Shown piece after piece: positions 59,265 to 64,000 of a DNA stretch of 64,000 bases. How positions within the stretch are numbered: position 1 is the first letter of the stretch; each line of letters starts with the position of its first letter. A program made the position numbers and the translations under genes. Below the pieces are notes generated by a model. It did not search any database. It was not told the origin of the DNA and saw only the letters and a program-made list of their open reading frames with translations. The DNA comes from Candidatus Phycosocius bacilliformis (GTDB taxonomy: Bacteria > Pseudomonadota > Alphaproteobacteria > Caulobacterales > Aquidulcibacteraceae): positions 62,001-126,000 of the forward strand of contig NZ_BFBR01000001.1 in the NCBI RefSeq assembly GCF_003112735.1, given 5' to 3'.

Positions 59265-60014
59265 CTATTCGCGGTCGCCCAAGAAGCTGAGCAGGAACTG
59301 GAACAGGTTGATGAAGTTCAAATAGAGGCTGAGGGCACCCAGGCTGGTGGCCACCGACATCGCGGTGTCATTGCCCTTCAGATAATAATATTCAAACTTC
59401 AGACGCTGGGTGTCAAAGGCGATCAAACCAGAGAAGATCAACACACCCAGGCCAGAGATGACAAAGTGCATCATCGGGCTTTGCAGGAAGATGTTGACGA
59501 TACCGGCCAAGATCAGGCCGAACATGCCCATGATCAGGAACGAGCCAAAGCCGGTCAGGTCACGCTTGGTGGTATAGCCCCAGAGCGACAAAGCACCAAA
59601 AGCCGATGCGGTCACGAAGAAGGTCGACGCCAGCGATTGGCCTGTGTAGACCAAAGCCAAGACGCCCAAGCCTGCACCAATCAGCGTCACCACCGTCCAA
59701 TAGAGCAGGTTTGCGCCTGTCTTGGAGGGGTTGCGCATGGCAAACATCGACAACAGCAAAATGACCATCGGCGAAAACGCCACAACCATGCCAAGTCCGG
59801 TGTAGCCGACACGGCCTTCGTTCATTACAAACAGCAGGTCGCGAACGGGGCCAACTGACGAGGTGATATAGGCCAGCACGCCCGAGACAACCAAGCCGAG
59901 GCCCATCTTGTTGTAGACGCCCAACATGAAGCTCCGCAGGCCCGCGTCGACGGACATGTCCATCGTTGTCCCTGCTGGGATCGCTTGAGCTTGAAACTTG
60001 AATTGGTCGTTCAT
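59265..60014 (-). CDS. Bax inhibitor-1/YccA family membrane protein
   Basis: A 249-residue protein with about seven membrane helices and BI-1 motifs: 'FMLGVYNKMGLGLVVSGVLA', 'SLASTFFVTASAFGALSLWG', 'LIAFDTQRLK' near the C-terminus and 'ALSLYLNFINLFQFLLSFLG'. Bacterial members are inner-membrane proteins, some linked to calcium leak or FtsH-related quality control. The ATG is preceded by AAAGGAAAG. Confidence 0.93.
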   Translation of the reverse strand: MNDQFKFQAQAIPAGTTMDMSVDAGLRSFMLGVYNKMGLGLVVSGVLAYITSSVGPVRDLLFVMNEGRVGYTGLGMVVAFSPMVILLLSMFAMRNPSKTGANLLYWTVVTLIGAGLGVLALVYTGQSLASTFFVTASAFGALSLWGYTTKRDLTGFGSFLIMGMFGLILAGIVNIFLQSPMMHFVISGLGVLIFSGLIAFDTQRLKFEYYYLKGNDTAMSVATSLGALSLYLNFINLFQFLLSFLGDRE

Positions 60015-60204
60015 TGTCTTTCCTTTGCATCATGCCGACAGACTTCTGCGGCAATACTATCGCTAATATCAGGCTGGGAGACCGCGAACGCAAGACAACT
60101 CTACTACACGATTTTGTGTGAAGTCTTAGTCTGAACGATTGGCGGACCATGAGGTTGGGTGGTGTGAACTGGCAGAACAGGGGCCGCTGTGCTATCGCTC
60201 CGCC

Positions 60205-60846
60205 ATGCTGGAACTTCACACATTTTCCCATTCCTCCGCCTCGTATCGGGTGCGGATCGCGCTTGCCCTCAAAGGTGTCACGAGCCAGAACCATGCGGTC
60301 TCGCTGATTGCCAATGATCATTTGGGGGCGGCCTATCAGGCCATCAATCCCGAAGGCCGGGTACCTGCAGTGGTGACCGATCAGGGCATCCTAACCCAGT
60401 CACTGGCCATTATCGACTGGCTTGAAGACACCCACCCACAGCCCAGTCTCTATCCGGCCGACCCTTGGCAAAAAGCCCTGTGCCGCGCCTTTGCCCATGC
60501 GGTTGCAAGCGATATTTTCCCGGTGCAGAATCTGGGCGTGCGACGCAAACTCATGGCAGATTTCGGGGCTGATGAGGCTGCCACCACGCGCTGGTGCGCA
60601 GAATGGATCGCCAAGGGCTTTGGTGCGCTTGAGACCGAAACAGCCCGTCGGGGCTGGCAAGCCGGTGCGGGCTATCTTTTTGCCGATGTGCCGACCTTGG
60701 CCGATATCTGCCTTGTGCCCCAAATGAACAATGCGCGGCGTTATGGCGTCGACCTTGCGCCCTTCCCGCTGCTGGTCGCCGCAGATGCCCAAGCGCGCGC
60801 CCACCCAGCTTTCCTCAGCACCGCCCCTGAGACCCAGGCTGGCTAG
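60205..60846 (+). CDS. maiA: Maleylacetoacetate isomerase (zeta-class GST)
   Basis: A 213-residue protein beginning 'LHTFSHSSASYRVRIALALK', where SSxSxRVRIAL is the zeta-class signature. It also has 'INPEGRVPAVV' with the cis-Pro, 'LTQSLAIIDWLED' and a helical C-terminal half with 'DVPTLADICLVPQMNNARRY'. It isomerises maleylacetoacetate to fumarylacetoacetate with glutathione, in tyrosine and phenylalanine breakdown. Neighbouring HPPD supports this. Start at 60205 fits the domain. Confidence 0.9.
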   Translation: MLELHTFSHSSASYRVRIALALKGVTSQNHAVSLIANDHLGAAYQAINPEGRVPAVVTDQGILTQSLAIIDWLEDTHPQPSLYPADPWQKALCRAFAHAVASDIFPVQNLGVRRKLMADFGADEAATTRWCAEWIAKGFGALETETARRGWQAGAGYLFADVPTLADICLVPQMNNARRYGVDLAPFPLLVAADAQARAHPAFLSTAPETQAG

Positions 60847-60914
60847 GGACATATATGACCGGAGCGGCTGGAACTTGACCCTATGGTCTTCAGGAAACAG
60901 GCTGTCTGACGACG

Positions 60915-61358
60915 ATGAAACCACTCAACCTTGATACCTATCTGCCCTATCGGCTGAGTGTGGCCTCCAACAAGGTGAGTGCGCTTATCGCGCGGGCCTA
61001 TGAGGCACGATTTGGCTTGACCATTCCGCAATGGCGGGTGCTGGCTGTGCTGTCAGAAGGCCAGGCCCTGTCACAGCAGGGTCTGGTGGCCCGCACAGCG
61101 ATGGACAAGGTCACTGTCAGCCGCGCTGTTCAAGCCTTGGTGGTGCGCGGGCTTCTGGTTTCAAGACCAAGCCTCAAAGATCGCCGCGCGGTCGAATTGA
61201 CCCTGTCGGATGCCGGGATCAGCATTGTCGATGACGTCGCCCCCGTCGCCCTTGCGTTTGAAAAAGCCCTGATCGAAGCCATTGGGGGCCCAAGCGCTGA
61301 GAAATTGGACGGCATGCTGCGCAAGCTTGAGGATCAGGCCGAAAAACTCGCCAAATAG
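60915..61358 (+). CDS. MarR-family regulator of tyrosine catabolism
   Basis: A 147-residue protein with a winged helix ('LTIPQWRVLAVLSEGQALSQ', 'MDKVTVSRAVQALVVRGLLV' and wing 'SLKDRRAVELTLSDAG'). It sits between maiA and the HPPD gene on the same strand, the place of HmgR-type regulators that control homogentisate genes. A near-palindromic site overlaps the HPPD promoter just downstream. Ligand is unknown; homogentisate or an aromatic precursor is a guess. Confidence 0.88.
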   Translation: MKPLNLDTYLPYRLSVASNKVSALIARAYEARFGLTIPQWRVLAVLSEGQALSQQGLVARTAMDKVTVSRAVQALVVRGLLVSRPSLKDRRAVELTLSDAGISIVDDVAPVALAFEKALIEAIGGPSAEKLDGMLRKLEDQAEKLAK

Positions 61359-61371
61359 ACCGATCGGGCCC

Positions 61372-61400
61372 TTGGCAATTAGTAACAAATGAAACTATAA
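61372..61400 (+). promoter_or_regulatory. Promoter of the HPPD gene with overlapping inverted repeat
   Basis: TTGGCA (61372-61377), 17 bases, then CTATAA (61395-61400) fits the alphaproteobacterial housekeeping pattern. The spacer contains AGTAAC-AAAT-GAAACT (61381-61396), an imperfect inverted repeat suited for a MarR-type dimer. Confidence 0.6.
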
Positions 61401-61427
61401 TCATCGTCTTTCCGATTGGAGACGATG

Positions 61428-62504
61428 ATGGCAGACTTGTTTGACAATCCCCTCGGTACCGATGGTTTCGAGTTTGTGGAGTTCACAAGCCCCGACCCGG
61501 ATGCGTTGGCGACCTACTTCACAAAGCTGGGCTTTACCGCTGTGTCTAAGCACCGCTCTAAAAATGTGGTGCGCTTCAAACAAGGTGACATCAATTTCAT
61601 TCTGAATATGGAGCCTATTGGCCAAGCAGCCGAATTCCGTGAACAGCGCGGCCCGTCGGCCAATGCGATGGCATTTCGGGTTAAGGACGCTGCCAAAGCA
61701 TTCAAAGAGGCGATTGCGCGCGGGGCAGAGGCGGTCGACAGCCCGATCGGGCCGATGGAATTGGATATTCCTGCCATCAAGGGAATTGGCGGGGCTTTCA
61801 TCTATCTGGTTGACCGCTATGGCGCGCAAAACATTTATGATGTCGACTTCCGACCCATCCCCGGCGCGGCTGAAAAAGAGGCGCAAAACAGCGCGGGCCT
61901 GACCTATCTCGACCATCTCACCCACAATGTCTTCCGCGGCAAGATGGATGTTTGGGCCGATTATTACGAGCGCATCTTCAATTTCCGCGAGATCCGCTAT
62001 TTCGACATTGAGGGCAAGGTTTCTGGCCTCTTCTCCAAAGCAATGACCAGTCCCTGTGGCAAAATCCGAATCCCCTTGAACGAGAGCAAGGGGGAAGATG
62101 GCAAGACCGACCAGATTGAAGAGTTTTTGCAACGCTATAAGGGCGAAGGGATCCAGCATATTGCGCTGGGGTCTGACGACTTGATCGCCACGGTTGATAT
62201 GTTGCGCAACCGGGGTGTTGAGCTGCAAGACACAATCGACACCTATTACGACCTGATCGACACCCGCTTGCCCGGCCATGGCCATGATGTGGAAACATTG
62301 CGGGCGCGTCGAATCCTAATCGACGGCGCGCCCAGCGACGGTCAGGGCCTCTTGCTGCAGATTTTCGGCAAGGATGCCGTTGGACCTATCTTTTTCGAGT
62401 TTATCCAGCGAAAAGGAAATGAAGGCTTTGGCGAGGGCAATTTCAAAGCCTTGTTTGAGAGTATCGAGTTGGACCAGATCCGGCGCGGCGTGCTGCAGGG
62501 CTAA
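61428..62504 (+). CDS. hppD: 4-hydroxyphenylpyruvate dioxygenase
   Basis: A 358-residue protein of two VOC modules. Iron ligands are expected at the His in 'YLDHLTHNVF', the His in 'IQHIALGS' and the Glu in 'FFEFIQRKG', all present. The conserved 'LLLQIFGK' C-terminal region is intact. It converts 4-hydroxyphenylpyruvate to homogentisate. ATG at 61428 was chosen over 61425 because GGAG then lies six bases upstream. Confidence 0.95.
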   Translation: MADLFDNPLGTDGFEFVEFTSPDPDALATYFTKLGFTAVSKHRSKNVVRFKQGDINFILNMEPIGQAAEFREQRGPSANAMAFRVKDAAKAFKEAIARGAEAVDSPIGPMELDIPAIKGIGGAFIYLVDRYGAQNIYDVDFRPIPGAAEKEAQNSAGLTYLDHLTHNVFRGKMDVWADYYERIFNFREIRYFDIEGKVSGLFSKAMTSPCGKIRIPLNESKGEDGKTDQIEEFLQRYKGEGIQHIALGSDDLIATVDMLRNRGVELQDTIDTYYDLIDTRLPGHGHDVETLRARRILIDGAPSDGQGLLLQIFGKDAVGPIFFEFIQRKGNEGFGEGNFKALFESIELDQIRRGVLQG

Positions 62505-62526
62505 ACGCAGATAAAGGATATCAGGC

Positions 62527-63642
62527 ATGAAACAGGTAGGGGCAATTGTAAGTATCAGCCTTGTGGGCCTTGTGCTCGGTGCCTGTACCATGACCACCCA
62601 ATTCGGCGACGGACCAGCCAAGACTCATGCTTTCTTGACCGCGCCTCCCGCCCCAATTCCAGCTTGGTCAATCGCCATTCATGGTGGGGCGGGCGTTATT
62701 GAGCGCAAAGACCTCACGCCCGAACAAGATCAGGCCTATCGCGCAGCTTTGGCAGAAGCCATTCAAATGGGTGGCGATGTTTTGGCCAAAGGCGGGAACG
62801 CCTTGGACGCGGTGGAAGTCACAGCCCGCTATTTGGAAGACAATCCCTTGTTCAACGCCGGACGTGGGGCGGCGATTGATGCCGCGGGCCAAGCCACGCT
62901 GGACGCAGCCGTCATGGTCGGGCCAGGCCTCAAAGCCGGAGCCGTTGCGGGCATGACGACAACCCGCCATCCGATCAGCGCGGCCAGGGCCGTGATGGAA
63001 AAGACGCCACACGTGTTTCTTATTGGAGCTGGTGCCGATCAATTCGCTGCTGAACAAGGCTTGGAGCAAGTCCCCAACAGCTTCTTTTTGACGGCCCGAC
63101 GCTGGCAAATCTTGGAAGAGGTGCTGCGCGAACAAAACCTGCCCATCCCACCGAAGCCGCCGGGCCTGACCAATGATGGGCCCGTGCGGTCAGGCCCCAA
63201 TGCTGCCACCTCTGGCGAGGCGCGTTTTGGGACCATCGGTATCGTTGTGCGCGACAGCCGTGGCGTGCTGGCGGCAGGCACATCCACCGGCGGGCTTACA
63301 GGCAAGAAATGGGGTCGTGTTGGTGATGTCCCTGTCATTGGTGCCGGCACCTATGCCACGCCAAGCTGTGCCGTCTCTGGCACAGGAACGGGTGAATATT
63401 TCATTCGGCTCGGCGTTGCGCGCGCGATTTGCGACAAGGCAAGCCAGCCCGGCATGGACCTGCAGGCGGCGGCTGATGCCGTCATGCACAAAGACTTGAC
63501 CGCTTTGGGCGGTGATGGCGGCGTTATCGTCATCAATGATCAGGGCCAGACCGTGTTTAGCATGAACACGCCGGGCATGTATCGCGCCCGCATGAGTGCC
63601 AATGCGCCCGTTCAGGTCGCCATTTACGCGGATGAGAAATGA
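62527..63642 (+). CDS. Isoaspartyl peptidase/L-asparaginase family lipoprotein
   Basis: A 371-residue Ntn-hydrolase of the T2 family. The N-terminal lipoprotein signal has LGAC at residues 17-20. Then come 'SIAIHGGAGVIERK', 'NPLFNAGRGA', and the autocatalytic nucleophile T236 in 'RFGTIGIVVRD', with 'STGGLTGKKWGRVGDVP' after it. It self-cleaves before the Thr and hydrolyses isoaspartyl dipeptides or asparagine. The lipid anchor places it in the envelope. It is 22 bases after HPPD and may be cotranscribed. Confidence 0.92.
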   Translation: MKQVGAIVSISLVGLVLGACTMTTQFGDGPAKTHAFLTAPPAPIPAWSIAIHGGAGVIERKDLTPEQDQAYRAALAEAIQMGGDVLAKGGNALDAVEVTARYLEDNPLFNAGRGAAIDAAGQATLDAAVMVGPGLKAGAVAGMTTTRHPISAARAVMEKTPHVFLIGAGADQFAAEQGLEQVPNSFFLTARRWQILEEVLREQNLPIPPKPPGLTNDGPVRSGPNAATSGEARFGTIGIVVRDSRGVLAAGTSTGGLTGKKWGRVGDVPVIGAGTYATPSCAVSGTGTGEYFIRLGVARAICDKASQPGMDLQAAADAVMHKDLTALGGDGGVIVINDQGQTVFSMNTPGMYRARMSANAPVQVAIYADEK

Positions 63643-63658
63643 GTTTGGGAGCAGGTCG

Positions 63659-64000
63659 ATGAGTCACCTCAAAGGCATCCATCACGTCGCTTATCGTTGC
63701 AAGGATGCCAAGGAAACGGTGGAATTCTACGCGCAGGTTCTGGGCATGGACTTCCAGATCGCTTTTGCCGAAGACCATGTACCGTCAACCGGGGCCTATG
63801 ACCCTTATATGCATGTCTTCCTCGATGCCGGGGGCGGCAATGTGCTCGCCTTTTTTGAGCTGCCCCAGCAGCCCCAAATGGGACGCGACCCCCACACGCC
63901 CGAATGGGTCCAACACATCGCCTTCAAAGTCGACAGCGAGCAAGCCCTGCTTGAAGGTAAAGCCCGTGCGGAAGCCTTTGGCTGCGAGGTGATTGGACCG
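63659..64000 (+). CDS. VOC-superfamily protein, partial
   Basis: The visible 114 residues run to the window edge. GGAG lies eight bases before the ATG. The sequence shows a glyoxalase/bleomycin-resistance fold: 'GIHHVAYRCKDAKETVEFYA' with an N-terminal metal His, 'YMHVFLDAGGGNVLAFFELP' with a potential Glu ligand, and 'VQHIAFKVD' starting the second strand set. It is a likely dioxygenase or isomerase-type enzyme, 17 bases after the isoaspartyl peptidase gene. Specific function cannot be told. Confidence 0.8.
   Translation, partial: MSHLKGIHHVAYRCKDAKETVEFYAQVLGMDFQIAFAEDHVPSTGAYDPYMHVFLDAGGGNVLAFFELPQQPQMGRDPHTPEWVQHIAFKVDSEQALLEGKARAEAFGCEVIGP

Overview
The window looks like an alphaproteobacterial chromosome, with coding DNA of roughly 60% GC by eye. 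About half of it is a temperate siphovirus prophage. The prophage fills 1 to about 32,830 and runs off the left edge, so no integrase is visible. Ordinary chromosome follows from about 32,850 to the right edge. The alphaproteobacterial placement rests on the phage carrying GapR (DUF2312) and GcrA homologues, on a receiver protein with the C-terminal FGPDRRR tail, and on housekeeping genes such as DUF3137/LemA, RmuC, MmcQ/YjbR and BI-1. A Caulobacterales or Hyphomonadaceae host is plausible but not proven.

Prophage layout. A leftward early operon (3372 down to 1) holds small membrane proteins, a DEDDh exonuclease, a GapR-like nucleoid protein and an HD phosphohydrolase. An immunity region (3373-4585) has a leftward XRE repressor, a rightward Cro-like gene and at least five 16-bp operators related to GTTGCRATTTGCAAAC, plus a rightward exported 'moron' protein. 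The rightward early operon (4586-9066) encodes an adenine methyltransferase, a CHC2-type zinc protein, a DnaA domain IV-like protein, a GcrA homologue and an O-like replication protein. That last gene contains iteron-like repeats, a probable origin. A NusG/RfaH-like gene (9119-9688) stands between early and late genes. Late genes follow in order: terminase small and large (gpA type), gpW-like, lambda-type portal, protease, Mu gpT-type capsid, decoration, connector and tail completion proteins, tail tube, two chaperone-position genes, tape measure, distal tail, hub, NlpC-like and TipJ proteins, then a small lipoprotein, membrane proteins, a large tail-associated protein and an M15 endolysin. 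A leftward accessory segment (31358-32665) carries a HicB-like/HicA-like pair and an Aca-like HTH gene behind a small acidic protein, with a perfect palindrome upstream. The prophage ends inside a tRNA-Gly(CCC) gene whose 5' half remains at 32818-32857.

The most interesting theme is that one phage carries homologues of several alphaproteobacterial chromosome-replication and cell-cycle factors (GapR, GcrA, DnaA domain IV) next to a DNA adenine methyltransferase. This suggests it reads or imposes a host cell-cycle state.

Chromosome. From left to right there is a Tat-exported nitrilase homologue with substituted catalytic residues, DUF1203, two outer-membrane barrels, MmcQ/YjbR, a polysaccharide deacetylase, a divergent DUF3137/LemA pair and a Gly-rich octapeptide repeat protein. 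Next come a divergent MarR/GST pair with two identical palindromic operators, a solitary sdhB, ornithine decarboxylase with a long structured leader, a receiver protein, a HAD hydrolase and an orphan radical SAM enzyme. An AraC-GH13 alpha-amylase operon follows, then formate-THF ligase, DUF3237, MAPEG, KatG, a Baeyer-Villiger-type monooxygenase, a candidate small RNA, RmuC and BI-1. The window closes with a tyrosine-catabolic group (maleylacetoacetate isomerase, MarR regulator, HPPD), an isoaspartyl peptidase lipoprotein and a partial VOC protein.

Limits. All assignments are by eye from translated motifs; no search was run. Several starts were chosen from ribosome-binding-site spacing and overlaps, as noted in each entry.
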